A DNA stretch of 39,897 nt from Nemertoderma westbladi (lineage: Eukaryota > Xenacoelomorpha > Nemertodermatida > Nemertodermatidae): positions 1 to 39,897 of the forward strand of contig JAUCBJ010003460.1 of the NCBI GenBank assembly GCA_032718475.1. Reading direction: 5' to 3'. This document shows, piece by piece, positions 1 to 10,970 of this stretch (its first letter is position 1; every line of letters starts with the position of its first letter). The notes under the pieces were generated by a model, which was not told the origin of the DNA, did not search any database, and saw only the letters and a list, made by a program, of their open reading frames with translations. The translations under genes and the position numbers were made by a program.

Positions 1-276
1 CATAAACCATACAGTTCTCTACAAGCACCAGTATAATTTTAGCTTCTTCCATGTAAAAATGTCTGAAACAGATCAAACTTTTTCCCTGCTGAATTTGACC
101 TTTATTCCACCGTCTTCCGACATCGTGTGGTATACATTAGAACTACATATTATTCAGAAGTGGTTACATGGTTTGGTTATATAACATTACTATAGTTATA
201 CATATTTGTTAGTTTCTACACACATGCGTTTAGTTAATGTAATAGATTTGTGTTAGATACGCTCACTGACGTGACA
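1..276 (-). repeat. 3' LTR of the BEL/Pao element (partial)
   Basis: Positions 1-276 match 4438-4713 base for base, with no substitution or indel by eye. The repeat stops exactly where the polypurine tract begins (277). In element orientation the LTR starts with TGTCACGTCAGTGAGCG. The rest of this LTR lies beyond the window start, so its full length and terminal CA are unseen here. Confidence 0.93.
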
Positions 277-397
277 TTCCCCCTTCAAACAAATTATAGT
301 TTATATTCTCAGCATGATATACTATGACATAATTAGAAGATCTACGTTCAGGTTAAATTATAATATTTACTGTTCTTATTACATTTACTCTATAGTT
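277..397 (-). other. Polypurine tract and 3' non-coding tail of the BEL/Pao element
   Basis: On the minus strand GAAGGGGGAA (277-286) lies directly beside the LTR start TGTCA. This is the expected position and composition of the plus-strand primer (PPT). The remaining bases up to the integrase stop are AT-rich with no visible gene. Confidence 0.8.
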
Positions 398-1621
398 TTA
401 ATTAAATGGTATTAGAAGTACCATGTCAGAGATGGCTCTCTCATATATGGTTCGTTTGACAATACCTTTGAGGTCCGACCCAGGTTTGACTTTGCAGACT
501 TCAAGGTCAGCAGAACGTACCAAACCATCTGTGTTACATTTGACATTAATTACCCGGGCCATAGGCCACGCATTTCGTTTTATGGTTTTATCTCTTAAGA
601 GAACTATGTCTCCTTTTTTTAAATTTGTTTTCGACATTGTCCATTTGTGGCGAATTTGTAAAGTCTGTAGATAACCTTCGCGCCATCTCTTCCAAAACTC
701 ATCAGCTAGATGTTGAACTCTTCTCCATCGATTCTTACCATAGGCTAGAATATCTTCCTTGGAAAAGTTCTCAATTGGAGAAGGATGAGGATTATCCTTT
801 AGCGTTAATAACATTGCTGGTGATATTGGCTGTGGATCATTAGGGTCATAAGATACTTCCCACATCGGGGTAGAGTTCACAATTGCCGCCGCTTCCCAGA
901 GGAAAGTGTGAAGCTCGTCTCTTGATAGTAGTCGAGGACCTATTTCCATTAGAGTTGAATCGATTATTCTACGAATGGATCCGATTTTCCTTTCCCAAAC
1001 TCCACCAAAGTGCGAGGCATAAGGAGGATTTAAATCCCAAGTACAGTTGTGGTTCTTTAGTTCCTTCTGAATAACATCTAAATTTATATTGGCGTCTTGA
1101 TTTCTGGCTCCTATGAAATTAGATCCATGGTCACTACGTAAGTGTTGACAGCTACCACGGATTGATAGAAACCTGGAGAAAGCATTTTTGAAACTAGATG
1201 TATCCATTAGAGGGAGGAGTTCTATATGTACAGCTCTGGAAACCAAACAAGTTAGAAGCAGGCACCATACTTTCCTTTCTGCTTTGTTTCGACGAGTAGT
1301 ATTTCCCTCTCTAATGTGCCAAGGTCCCATCACGTCGAATCCTGTGTTGGAAAATGGTGCTGACTGTTCAAGACGATCTGCAGGGAGATCCGCCATTATT
1401 TGAGTAATAAACTTTCCACGTTGTTTTTTACATGATACACAATTTGCAAGATGTTCACGTATCATTGTTCTACCACTTTCTATATGAAAGCCGTTTTCTC
1501 TAATTGCACCATGTGTAATATGGCGTCCCTGATGATGTGTCAACATATGAAAATGGTACAGAATAGCAACTGTGAGTTTGTGATCTTTAGGAAGTAGGAG
1601 AGGATAGATCGAAAGAAACAT
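398..1621 (-). CDS. BEL/Pao integrase with C-terminal DUF5641-like domain (3' part of a frameshifted pol)
   Basis: This 407-residue reading frame encodes the integrase that inserts the element's cDNA. Near the N-terminus is an HHCC zinc-binding motif: two histidines in HHQGRHITHG and the cysteines of NCVSCKKQRG, about residues 29-67. The rve catalytic core follows, with the first acid in FDVMGPWHI, the second in LRSDHGSNFIGA, and the glutamate in FGGVWERKIGSIRR. The last about 110 residues contain the basic, tryptophan-rich region characteristic of BEL/Pao (EFWKRWREGYL, then LKKGDIVLLRD). The ATG at 1619-1621 is probably not a true start. The frame overlaps the end of the upstream pol frame by 35 bp and resumes the same protein in another frame, so this is the downstream half of a broken polyprotein. 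Catalytic residues look intact. Confidence 0.92.
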   Translation of the reverse strand: MFLSIYPLLLPKDHKLTVAILYHFHMLTHHQGRHITHGAIRENGFHIESGRTMIREHLANCVSCKKQRGKFITQIMADLPADRLEQSAPFSNTGFDVMGPWHIREGNTTRRNKAERKVWCLLLTCLVSRAVHIELLPLMDTSSFKNAFSRFLSIRGSCQHLRSDHGSNFIGARNQDANINLDVIQKELKNHNCTWDLNPPYASHFGGVWERKIGSIRRIIDSTLMEIGPRLLSRDELHTFLWEAAAIVNSTPMWEVSYDPNDPQPISPAMLLTLKDNPHPSPIENFSKEDILAYGKNRWRRVQHLADEFWKRWREGYLQTLQIRHKWTMSKTNLKKGDIVLLRDKTIKRNAWPMARVINVKCNTDGLVRSADLEVCKVKPGSDLKGIVKRTIYERAISDMVLLIPFN

Positions 1622-4094
1622 CTGCGTGTCTCAACCGACCTCCGACACGTATTAATTGGTTTTCATCAATGACAGGACAAAGTTTACTCAATGGATGAGC
1701 CTCTGGAACAGGTTTTCCATCAGATAAACTACTAATAATGTCACTATATCTGCTTTGTTGAGCATCCTTCACTAAAATCCTTATAGCTTCTTTATGAAGA
1801 TTTGAAGTGGATCGTGGTGCTAAGGAAATTCCAAGCTTTTGGCGTATCTTATCAACTTTCATTCTGATCATTGATAGAATTCTTTCAATAGTATTTACCA
1901 TTATGGACCACTTACTAACTCTTAAAAACAATGAATCAATTAAAGTATTGGATTTATTAAATGACTTCAACGTCAAAAGTGATATTTTTTCCAGTCTCTT
2001 TTCTATTATAACCTCTGGTAGATTTACTAAAGGAATCGGCTCATAATCTTCTTGTTTTAGATTTTCTTGCCATAGAAAGTTGGGACCTTTTAACCATGAT
2101 GTAGCAAGAAGAGAAGAGGGGTCCATCGGACGTGTAGTCATATCTGCAGGGTTATCTGATGAGTTAATATAGTACCATTGACTATAAACAGATGTGTTTA
2201 AGATAAGTTCAACTCTCCGGGTAACGTATTTGGAGAAACGTCTTTCTTCATTTGATAAGTACCCCAATACTACCTTGCTATCACTATAAAAGTAAATCCT
2301 TGTTGGTTTGGTGCTAAGTTCTGATATAGTAGCCTCTACGGCATGGGCGCAGTCTGTTGCAGCACATAATTCTAGTCTTGGTATTGAAGTTGCAGATCTT
2401 GGTGCTACTTTGGCATCTGCACACAATAACGATACATGTATATTGGAATTAGTGCTTTTTGAACGCATATATAAGACACAGCCAATTGCATCTTTTGATG
2501 CATCAGCAAATGCGTGAAGCTCTTGTTCACTAACCTCACCGAAGGTTGATGGATAGAAACATCTTGGTATACATATTTTGTCTAACTTATTAAGAGATTG
2601 TTTCCAATTTTCCCAGGATGTTCTATAAGATTCCGGAAGTGGGTCATCCCATCCAGAGTTATCAAGACCATTTGCTGATTGTGTCTTAGGGGGGATAACT
2701 TCTCTCTGAAAGAGTCTGCCTGCTAATACAATAGGACAAACAAAGCCTATGGGGTCAAAAATGGTATTTATCACTGAGAGAATACCTCGTTTTGTGAATG
2801 GTTTATCAGGTATAGACACTGAAATAATGAAACTATCGGTATTTATGTCCCATGCAACACCAAGAGCTCGTTGTATAGGGGCATCATCGAAATCAATGTG
2901 TGCTAAGTCAGTTGCGCATTCTGACTTTGGAAAAGCATCTAAAACTTCTTTTTTATTAGATACTATTTTATGTAGTCTTATATGGAATCTTTCTAGGGTT
3001 GATTTCGCACTGGCTAGAGTCTCTATTGCTGAAGTTACTGTAGCAGCACAGCCTAAACCATCATCAACATAAAAGTTATCATTTATATAAGTCTTTGCTT
3101 TTGGTATGATTTGACTGTGGAGGTTTGGGGTTGTATTGACTAATTCATCTGAAGATTCTATTTCAGTTGCATACCGTAGTCCAAATATTGCTATAGGTGG
3201 ACTAGGTTTATTACCGAAAATATGGACTCTGGCACGATACTGAACAATTTTCTTGTTAGGATCATTATCTTCAAACCAGTAGAAACGGAGAAAATCTCGA
3301 TGTTCCTTATTTAAATGAAAGGAATGAAACATTGATTCTATGTCAGCAACAAATGCTACAGGGTGTTCTCTAAATCTCATAAGTACTCCGCGTAATCTGT
3401 TATTTTGGTCTGGTCCTGAAAGAAGAACAGAGTTCAAACTAACACCATGATAAGAAGCAGAACTATCAAAGACAATTCGTAATTTCTTTCTTGGATGAGT
3501 GACGGGAAAAACTGGGAGGTACCAGCACTTTCCTTGTGTACAAATCAATTCTGTAGTTGGAATTACTTCTATATGGCGAGCATCTATAGATTTTTCCATA
3601 AATTTTATCGAATCTGAAAGTTTGTCTGGTTCCCGCTTTAAGCGTTGTAGTGTATTATTTGTTCTATTAAATACAGCTGCCCTGTTATCAGGTAGAGATG
3701 GATCTTCCATTTTAAAAGGCAGTGGCATCTCTAAGTGCCCTTCTTGATTTATATGAATTGCTTTTCCCATTTTATCTAAGAATAGTCTATCTTGAATAGA
3801 AAAGCCGGGCATTTCATCATCGCGATACCGTTTGAATATCTCATTAATTTGATGTCTATCATCATTGTGTTCTGGAAGAAATAAATTACTCCCTTTGGGT
3901 TGAAATGTTAATTTGGCCGAATAGTGATCATGAATCGTGCTGGTGCGTAGGGTTCGAAAATCATCATTATTTTCGGGAATATTGTTGGGACAAGCTTGGC
4001 CAACTAATGCCCATCCTAGGGCTGTGTGGTGAACAAATGGTGCCGTTTCATTAAGACACTCTGTAGCAAGAATATTACCACCATCTTGTCCTAA
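1587..4094 (-). pseudogene. BEL/Pao pol fragment: protease remnant, reverse transcriptase, RNase H (truncated and frameshifted)
   Basis: An open frame runs from the MITE edge (about 4094) to a stop at 1587. The first in-frame ATG is at 3812, but the frame is open upstream and already coding. Bases 4094-3813 give the C-terminal end of the DUF1758 aspartic-protease region, with the family-typical ALGWALVGQ. Reverse transcriptase follows, with the catalytic FYVDDGLG about 250 residues after the ATG. RNase H comes next, with HAFADASKDAIG, IYFYSDSKVVLGYL and SSDNPADMTTR marking its acidic active-site blocks. The frame ends after GGRLRHADVSFDLS, where the protein continues in another frame (398-1621), so one frameshift separates RNase H from integrase. 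Protease active site and gag are missing. Marked as pseudogene because it is truncated at the 5' side and shifted at the 3' side. Confidence 0.9.
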
Positions 4095-4096
4095 TA

Positions 4097-4329
4097 TTGT
4101 TCAAATAATATAGGAAGTACCGTCTTTTTACTGTCTTGAGCGGACCATGATAACAAGCCTCAATTCACAGTCTTTTCAAGTAGTTTACGCACCCCTTCAA
4201 ACCCATGCTCAATAATTAATAAAACACAGTTATTAATCCAATATTCTTATAATAGTTAATTAAAGATATAATTGAACACGATTATTAGGGAGTGGTAAAA
4301 AGACGGTACTTCCTATATTATTTGAACAA
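4097..4329. mobile_element. 233-bp MITE, Tc1/mariner-like, flanked by TA
   Basis: The first 35 bp (4097-4131) are the perfect inverse complement of the last 35 bp (4295-4329). Both ends begin TTGTTCAAATAATATAGG. A TA dinucleotide flanks each side (4095-4096 and 4330-4331), the target duplication expected of Tc1/mariner-type elements. There is no coding capacity. It lies exactly at the truncation point of the BEL/Pao protease region, between pol and the 5' LTR. Confidence 0.85.
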
Positions 4330-4356
4330 TAATAACTCCTAAGTATAATATAATAT

Positions 4357-4713
4357 TGTTGGATATTGTAATTACGTTTTTCAATATATAAGGATTTTCT
4401 ACCCATATCTGTCTTTCTATTTGCTATTCGTCAAAGTCATAAACCATACAGTTCTCTACAAGCACCAGTATAATTTTAGCTTCTTCCATGTAAAAATGTC
4501 TGAAACAGATCAAACTTTTTCCCTGCTGAATTTGACCTTTATTCCACCGTCTTCCGACATCGTGTGGTATACATTAGAACTACATATTATTCAGAAGTGG
4601 TTACATGGTTTGGTTATATAACATTACTATAGTTATACATATTTGTTAGTTTCTACACACATGCGTTTAGTTAATGTAATAGATTTGTGTTAGATACGCT
4701 CACTGACGTGACA
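4357..4713 (-). repeat. 5' LTR of the BEL/Pao element (inner boundary inferred)
   Basis: Positions 4438-4713 duplicate 1-276 exactly. The inner boundary is placed at 4357, where the minus strand ends in CCAACA, giving a TGT...ACA LTR of about 357 bp. The true inner end cannot be verified because the other LTR is cut by the window. No convincing primer-binding site was recognised between here and the MITE. Confidence 0.7.
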
Positions 4714-4992
4714 GTGTTGCTTTATTATTTTTGTTAGGGTGTAGGGTAGGCAGGGTTAGCTGGTTAGGGGGGTAAAGGAATAGGCCTAACGCAGTAACGG
4801 TATTGTAGAAAACCCAATTTTATTGAGAATCATCAATCATATGTTCAGGCTTACCGGTAGGCCTATATGTAGTGTAGGTAGGGTAGGTGTATGCGTTGTA
4901 GGCGTATGAGTACGTCAGTACGTGTAGGATTAGCGTTTACCCCCGCAGGGTTAGTTCTCTCATCTACCATATAGGCTCCATATAGGCCTATA
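4714..4992. other. Gene-free flank right of the BEL/Pao element
   Basis: No reading frame or RNA gene was recognised. The stretch carries several GTAGG/TAGGCCTA motifs (near 4781, 4855 and 4985) like the rest of the mosaic up to about 11400. GTGTT directly after 4713 is the likely right copy of the retrotransposon's 5-bp target duplication. Confidence 0.5.
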
Positions 4993-5480
4993 GGCTAGTC
5001 CCGGTCCTACTAATTACCCAACTTTACCCAAATCTACCCAACTTTACCCAAACTTACCCAACTTTACCCCACTTTACCCAACTTTTTACCCAACTTTACC
5101 CAAATTTACCCCACTTTACCCAATACCACCCAACTTTACCCAACTTTACCCAATCGAATACCCAACTACCTATCTGCCGACCAGTGATGCAATACAGTAC
5201 AGCAGAAGGCTTACTTACTTACTACAGTACCGGACCAGTAGGCCTACTGTCTGACAGTAGCATTCCAGCAGTCTGTCTGGCAGTTTAATACTGCAGTACT
5301 GTCAGACTGTACAGCTGTAATACAGTAGGTCATAGTAGGAATGGTTTGTATCAGTGTAGGCCTATGCAGCTATGGCTTCATGTTTATAGCTGTAGTGTAT
5401 AGTCAGTCGGTGAGAAGTCAAAAATTGGACTTCAAGTCCAATTTTAGACTTCAAGTCCAATTTTTGACTCCGAAGTCCAA
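4993..5480. repeat. Left arm of a large inverted repeat (partner about 9530-10412)
   Basis: Three blocks recur in reverse-complement order on the far side. The outer block is CTAGTCCCGGTCCTACTAAT (4994-5013), matching the inverse of 10388-10415. Next is a run of CAACTTTACCC-type 11-bp repeats (about 5020-5155), matching GGGTAAAGTTG repeats (about 10190-10386). The inner block is AGTCGGTGAGAAGTCAAAAA with TTGGACTT/AAGTCCAA palindromes (about 5402-5480), matching about 9535-9842. The sequence between blocks is not obviously conserved. The arms could be long TIRs of a foldback-like element or an old inverted duplication. Confidence 0.75.
5020..5155. repeat. 11-bp tandem repeat (CAACTTTACCC), left arm
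   Basis: About a dozen degenerate copies of an 11-bp unit, TACCCAACTTT, with small length variants. The inverse complement of the same unit forms the array at about 10190-10386. Confidence 0.85.
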
Positions 5481-5530
5481 TATTGGACTTTAGTACAACT
5501 CCAAGTGTACCCATGCTGCCATACTGTATA

Positions 5531-8038
5531 CCCTGCAAACAATGTATTGTTAAAAAGCTGTTACTAAAATGTTATTTAATGACATAGATAACATTATTTC
5601 AAATTGTTAGATTAATGATAAAAAAACTGTAAATTGGCCAAGAAATATGACGTTATATACTAACGTTATTATTTCGTTTTTAATAACATTAAAATAACAA
5701 AGCCAGGATGGTTACATATATCATTACTTTTATGTTATTCCTTATCATTATTATTGTATTTTTAATGACATTAAAATAACAACGGCATACTGTTTATTTA
5801 GATCGTTACTTTTATGTTATTTCTTAACATAAAAATATTGTTTGCTAAAAACGTAACATTAAATTTACGTGCAATTAAGCCCTTCTATCATGTTTTATGG
5901 TTCGCTTGCTCAAACTAATAATCCCCCTCTATTGCCGTTCCTTATATCGTTCTTTGTAATTGCCAAACCCTTTATTGAATAATTAATTAATAATTTCCCT
6001 ACGCATGTTGATATGGTAGTGGCAGGCTACAATCTCTAACACAGTTTGATTGAATACAATTTTGTTGTAGGCAATTGTATGCAAATTAATAACAATTAAA
6101 AGGTATAACATGAATTGAATTTTTTCTATAATGACCAGTCAGAAACAAATAATGAAATAAACAGCAAAATCAAAGTAAAATATCACAGAATAAGTAAATA
6201 ACAAATATATGGCTGTATGGCCCATTACGTAAATGGTTTTGATATTTCGGTTAAAGTTAATCACAGACTTAAAAAGAATATGTTTATGACGTAATAATAA
6301 GTGATAACAACATAATGAATTGCATCAATTAAAATACTTTGAGTTAATATTATTCACTAGATTTATAGATCTGATTTGTAGTCTATATAAAATAATGTAG
6401 ATAGATAGATATGTTTATTGACAATTTACATATGCGGTACAAATAATATCAAATATAATACTGCACAAAACCTTTACGATAATTAGTTATTGACACAGTT
6501 ATATAAATTGTCCAGTAGATTTTTGAAACTGTCTATTTTGTCTTGAGAACTTTAGCGAATACTAAAATTATTTCAACGTAATTTAACACAAAAATAACAA
6601 ACAAACCGACATAATAAATCTGAATATCTAGTGAATGGTAATAACCTACGCTTAATATACAGACATTACTGACTCTATATACCTACACATTTGTTCAATA
6701 TTATCCATATTACCATTGAAAAAGATACATATACATGTACATATAGTGGGTTTAATAAATAATACCTCACAACAATGTTAAATTTATTAAAAGGAGCAGG
6801 TTACAGTTGGCTACAGAGGCACATATACAGATTTTACAGATTTATTTCTGGGAGAGTAATCAGTACTTATTTGAATCGATATCTCCCTGGAGAGGGATGA
6901 TTTTGATTGCATCGCAAATCTTCCCTATCTGAACAAATCATATTTAAAAAATTAAATGTTAATTATAATTATAGCTGAGTGAGCTTCATTTATTAAACTG
7001 TAAAAATAAATCAATAGGCCTAGGCCCTACAAAAGTACAATCTAAAAACTGAAACAATAAATAGTTTGAAATAACAGTTAATGTGAAGTTTTCAAATCGA
7101 ATCCAAAGTTTTGTAGTAATGCTGTCCCTGTGCCCTGCCCCTTCAACTGAAAACTGGGACCTCCCAATAATAAGAATTCCAATCTTTAGTCCTCGGCTGT
7201 TGAAATCCACCATCAGTACAGACAAATAAGTCAATCCTCCACCTGTCAGTGCTGGTTTAAGGGGACTTCCTGGTCCTGGCAGACTTGAATTCTGTAATTG
7301 GTAGGTCTAATGCAGTAATGTGTGAATCCAGAGGGTAAAGGCGAACTCGCATTCAGGTAGATATGTTTTATTTATGAGTTCAGGTTAAATAAATCACAAA
7401 ACCAAAACTATAAAACCAAAAATATAAGCTACTGTACAGTGCAGTAGGCCTGCAGTAACTACACTACAGCACTACAGTAATATAGAGATAGGCCTTGCAG
7501 TACAGCAGTATAACAATACATATACACAATAAACATTGAATACAGGCATGCCAAAATGAGTATTGTACAACATACCATACTGTATACTATTTTACATGTG
7601 GAAAATTCCTCCATTACCGCCAATTTTAAAATTAGCCAATCATCAATCTCAGATTGGATTATAGAAGTGACAGCAGCGTCTATCGCATAATGTTTATTTT
7701 ATGTGACAAAATAACATTGTTCTGATATGTAACAAACCATGTTCTTAAAATGTTAGAACTAAACACTTATAAAACATTTTTGACTAATGTTTATGTTCTC
7801 ACATTAAAATTACGTTTTTCTAACATCAACAGTTATCATTTATTTAATGTCTGACAAAGACATTATAGAGTAATGTTAAATAATAAGTAATGTTACAACG
7901 TAATGTTACATTACAAAGTAATGTTACATATATTGAACATCTAAATATTCTATCAAACAAGGGAATGACATTTATCAACATTTATAACAAATTAATGATG
8001 TTTTTCTGACATTCCTCGAAAGTAAATTGTTTGCAGGG
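5531..8038. mobile_element. 2.5-kb non-autonomous DNA transposon with short TIRs, nested in the inverted repeat
   Basis: The left end starts CCCTGCAAACAAT and the right end finishes ATTGTTTGCAGGG, a perfect 13-bp terminal inverted repeat. TA lies on both sides (5529-5530 and 8039-8040). Both subterminal regions (about 5545-5870 and 7680-8020) are crowded with TAACATTAAAATAAC/ATGTTATT motifs. These include an approximate 80-bp tandem duplication around 5680-5830. No transposase frame was recognised. It contains a copy of the short interspersed family at 6785-6930. Superfamily not assigned: the flanking TA and the TIR alone are not decisive. Confidence 0.7.
6785..6930 (+). repeat. Unclassified ~170-bp interspersed repeat, copy A
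   Basis: Shares AAGGAGCAGGTTACAGT at its start and CCCTGGAGAGGGATGA then CTTCCCTATCTG at its end with the copy at 13565-13745. The middle is more diverged and lacks the AACCAAAACAATAAAC block. Coordinates are approximate. Confidence 0.6.
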
Positions 8039-8394
8039 TATCGGTATTTAAATCAAAACTGCATCCCGTATCAGTACATATATATTACATAATTACCATG
8101 ATACATTATTTTAATGATCAAATTAATTATTATATGTATTATAAACAGGGATCGCACACGTACAGTCAGACATCAGTAGTTACTTTTTGCGGTAGTGGTA
8201 TAGCTTTGCGGTAGCCTTACTGCCTTAGCGGTGTATACCAGTATACCGCGGTAGCGTAGTGGAGTTATAGCTGTCTGGCTGTATAGTTCATTCATACCCA
8301 TACTGCCATACCTGTGGTATTTTCGTATAAGACTGCCGTACTGTAAACTGTCACCTATTATGTTATTGAGTTAATGTTTATTGACTAATTGTTT
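8039..8394. other. Gene-free spacer between the TIR element and the LINE fragment
   Basis: No gene seen. It contains a GTAGTGG/CGGTAGC-rich patch around 8180-8270. A CATACCCATACTGCCATACC segment at about 8293 resembles the sequence just before the TIR element at about 5508. Confidence 0.4.
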
Positions 8395-8828
8395 TGATTA
8401 GGTTCACTGTGTCAAGTACAATGCACACATCTCTGCATCTCCAACCAAACACTATATAACATTGGAGTTGGAGGTGTCTCATTCAGTCATTGGTTCCCCC
8501 AAGCTTGACACTAGAACAAAGCCGCCTCCGCTTTGTAGGACATCGCTTTAAGCCGTGAGAACCAGCCAGTGCACCTCATGGAGTGAATAAGCATGGTGGA
8601 CAGCCCATAACTTTCTTGAGACGCATCTTTCTTACTGTCTTAAAGGACACTGGCCTTGGAGATGCGGATGATCTAGCAAATGTCATGGGTGATAAGGCTG
8701 TAAGAGTGTAAGGGAGTTGTGGAGGCGCACTTTTGTCAACAAGCCGGCACAGCATTCTTAATACATAATAGGGCCTATATATATAATGCAGTTGCAATGA
8801 ATCATGCCGATTGGAGTAGTAGTATGTG
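8395..8828 (+). pseudogene. 5'-truncated LINE 3' end (RT C-terminal tail), decayed
   Basis: The plus strand is closely related, with indels, to the inverse of 16648-17040. Both encode remnants of the C-terminal tail that follows reverse transcriptase in RTE-like non-LTR elements. Here the frame is broken several times: only short pieces such as [10 protein letters not shown] survive in any one frame. Both copies share a 3' untranslated end with TGCAG..GCAATG and a GTAGTAGTA-like tail (about 8790-8830). It is a dead insertion without promoter or 5' part. Confidence 0.75.
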
Positions 8829-9529
8829 GTGAGGATATAGGGCTCCTTCAATTGGTAAAGTCAAAAGTGGCCGTTTATTGTTTTAGTTAGAAAAACCTGC
8901 ATCTGTAACCTGTTCATTTCCCTCAATTGGTTTATGATTATGACGTCTGTTACTTGTTACTTCTGTACTTATTATGTGGAGACCCCAACACGTTAATCAG
9001 TTACTAATCCCATTTCATTATCCTGTTATCCAGCCGTTTTATAATACCCTTCCTGTTGTATGGAAAAATTAGAAGAGATGGTGGTAGCATCAACTTTGTA
9101 GTATTTCTTTCTGATAGGGCTCCCATAGCCTTAGACGAAATCGTAGCTTGTACTGTAGTTAGCCTTAGCAGCAGCTGCAGTTGGCTAACCTGGCATTGCT
9201 ACCAGTATTGCAGCATCCACCAAATATAATTTGTAATTAAATATTTGTTGGAGCATAATCTAATCTAGTCCTAAAGACACTATAAAGTCCTGGGTACATA
9301 AGGCTGTAAGGTTAGACATAACATGAATGTAAATTGTAAACTAAACAATATGCTAAAAGTAAAGCACAAAGTACCCAGAATGCTAGAATGTACCATTATA
9401 TTCTAAGTACAGTACAGTCATTACACTGACTGAAGATACATACAGAGCTGCTAAGGTAACTTTCCATAACTTAACATAACAGCTGTCTGGCTGTCTCTCA
9501 TATGTCATGCTTCATGTCTGCATGTACCT
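8829..9529. other. Gene-free stretch with one partial interspersed repeat
   Basis: Around 8870-8935 lies a partial minus-strand copy of the ~170-bp family (CGTTTATTGTTTTAGTTAGA, then TCTGTAACCTGTTC). The rest is AT-rich with no supported gene. Confidence 0.45.
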
Positions 9530-10412
9530 TTAAGTTCGATTCTCAATGTCACGTCCAAAATTGGACTTAAAGTCCAATATTGGACTTTTGTAAAAATTCA
9601 AAGCCTTATAAAAAAAAGTTCCCCCTGGTGAATTTCAGGTCCCCCTGTTCAAAACTCTTATTTTTTGATATATTTTCGATTAAAGAAAAAAAATCCCGCC
9701 CGATCCAATTACCCAAGGCCCTGGAACAATTGGCTGATTTGAAGTCCAATATTGGACTCACAGAAGTCCAATTTTGGACTTGAACTGGAGTCGAAGTCCA
9801 ATTTTGGACTCAAGTCCAATTTTTGACTTCTCACCGACTGATAGTCATACTCCAGTCAGCCAGTGCGGTACTTATAATCATAACATCTGAACATAACACA
9901 TCCAGACATCAATAAAATGATCAATATGGCTGTATGAGGGTGCATTTCGGGGTAGTGATGTTCTATAGAATAGACTTTAGTTTATTGTTTTGGTTAGAAT
10001 AACATGCCACTATAACCTGTTCCTTTCCCTAAATTGAGAATTTAACATTCAGGTTGAGATATACATCAAGTTTCCCTCTGCAGCCTTGCCTCCACTCCAA
10101 TCAGCCATTGGCAGATTGGATATGGTAGATAGGCCTAACTACTGAACTAATTGATTAGGCCTGATGATGGATTGTTGGATTGAAATGATTGGGTAAAGTT
10201 GGGTGGTATTGGGTAAAGTTGGGTAAAGTGGATTGGGTAATTGATTGGGTGAAGTTGGGTAAAGTTGGGTGGTATTGGGTAAAGTGTGGTATAGTTGGGT
10301 AAAGTTGGGTAAAAAGTTGGGTAAAATTGGGTAAAGTTGGGTGAAGTTGGGTAAAGTTGGGTGGAGTTGGGTAAAGTTGGGTATTTAGTAGGACCCGGCT
10401 AGTCCTGCAGCT
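9530..10412. repeat. Right arm of the large inverted repeat
   Basis: Contains in inverse order the partner blocks of 4993-5480. First come AAGTCCAATATTGGACTT palindromes and TTTTTGACTTCTCACCGACT (about 9545-9842), then GGGTAAAGTTG repeats (10190-10386), then TTAGTAGGACCCGGCTAG (about 10387-10405). A partial minus-strand copy of the ~170-bp family sits at about 9970-10040 inside this arm, which makes it longer than the left arm. Confidence 0.75.
10190..10386. repeat. 11-bp tandem repeat (GGGTAAAGTTG), right arm
   Basis: Roughly 17 degenerate copies of GGGTAAAGTTG with GGGTGGTATT variants. It is the inverse complement of the array at 5020-5155. Variants such as GGGTGGTATTGGG also have counterparts in the left arm (CCCAATACCACCC), showing true homology. 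Confidence 0.85.
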
Positions 10413-10660
10413 CTGTACCGTACCTGAGTCTGGCGTCCTACCTAAGTCCTGTAAGTCATAATCAATAGCCTATTGAAAAGTTTTACATGTACGCTGAACC
10501 CCGAACATGTTGGGCGCAGCATTACAACATGCATTCGGCGCAGACTATCAGACAGTTAGGCTCACATAGGTCTACCTACAGTACTGCAGTACTGTATTAC
10601 AGTATGATGCACATTACGGTAGGCCTACAGAAGGCTATGGCTGCAGCATGCAGATTGCAG

Positions 10661-10970
10661 ACACTTTAGTTTGAAACTTTTTTTAGGTTCCTACTTTAGT
10701 TTATAACTTTTTTATGTCCTACTTTAGTTTGAAACTTTTTTTATTTCCTACTTTAGTTTGAAACTTTTTTTATTTCCTACTTTAGTTTGAAACTTTTTTA
10801 TTTCCTACTTTAGTTTGAAACTTTTTTTATTTCCTACTTTAGTTTGAAACTTTTTTATGTCCTACTTTAGTTTGAAACTTTTTTTAGTTTCTACTTTAGT
10901 TTGAAACTTTTTTATTTCCTACTTTAGTTTGAAACTTTTTTTATTTCCTACTTTAGTTTGAAACTTTTTT
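10661..10970. repeat. 28-30-bp tandem repeat, about 11 copies
   Basis: The unit core is CTACTTTAGTTTGAAAC followed by a T-run and ATTTC. Eleven copies of CTTTAGTTT occur at a spacing of about 28-30 bp. Length differences come mostly from the T-run. Confidence 0.92.

Larger units (their letters stand above)
1..4713 (-). mobile_element. BEL/Pao LTR retrotransposon, defective, left LTR truncated by window edge
   Basis: The element reads on the minus strand: 5' LTR at the right (ending at 4713), pol in the middle, 3' LTR at the left (1-276). The coding order protease remnant, reverse transcriptase, RNase H, integrase, then a DUF5641-like tail is typical of BEL/Pao. The LTR outer end reads TGTCACGTCAGTG on the minus strand, and a polypurine tract abuts the 3' LTR, so the boundary at 276/277 is firm. 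The internal region is only about 4.1 kb. Gag and most of the protease are absent, which makes it a deletion derivative that could move only in trans. The LTRs are identical over all 276 visible bases, suggesting recent insertion. The left target-site duplication lies outside the window, so it cannot be checked. Confidence 0.93.

Noticed and set aside
6986-7234. 82-residue minus-strand frame, and other short frames at 9580-9783, 10487-10669 and 12569-13841
   Set aside because: No domain, codon bias or splice context. They lie in repeat mosaic or AT-rich intergenic DNA.
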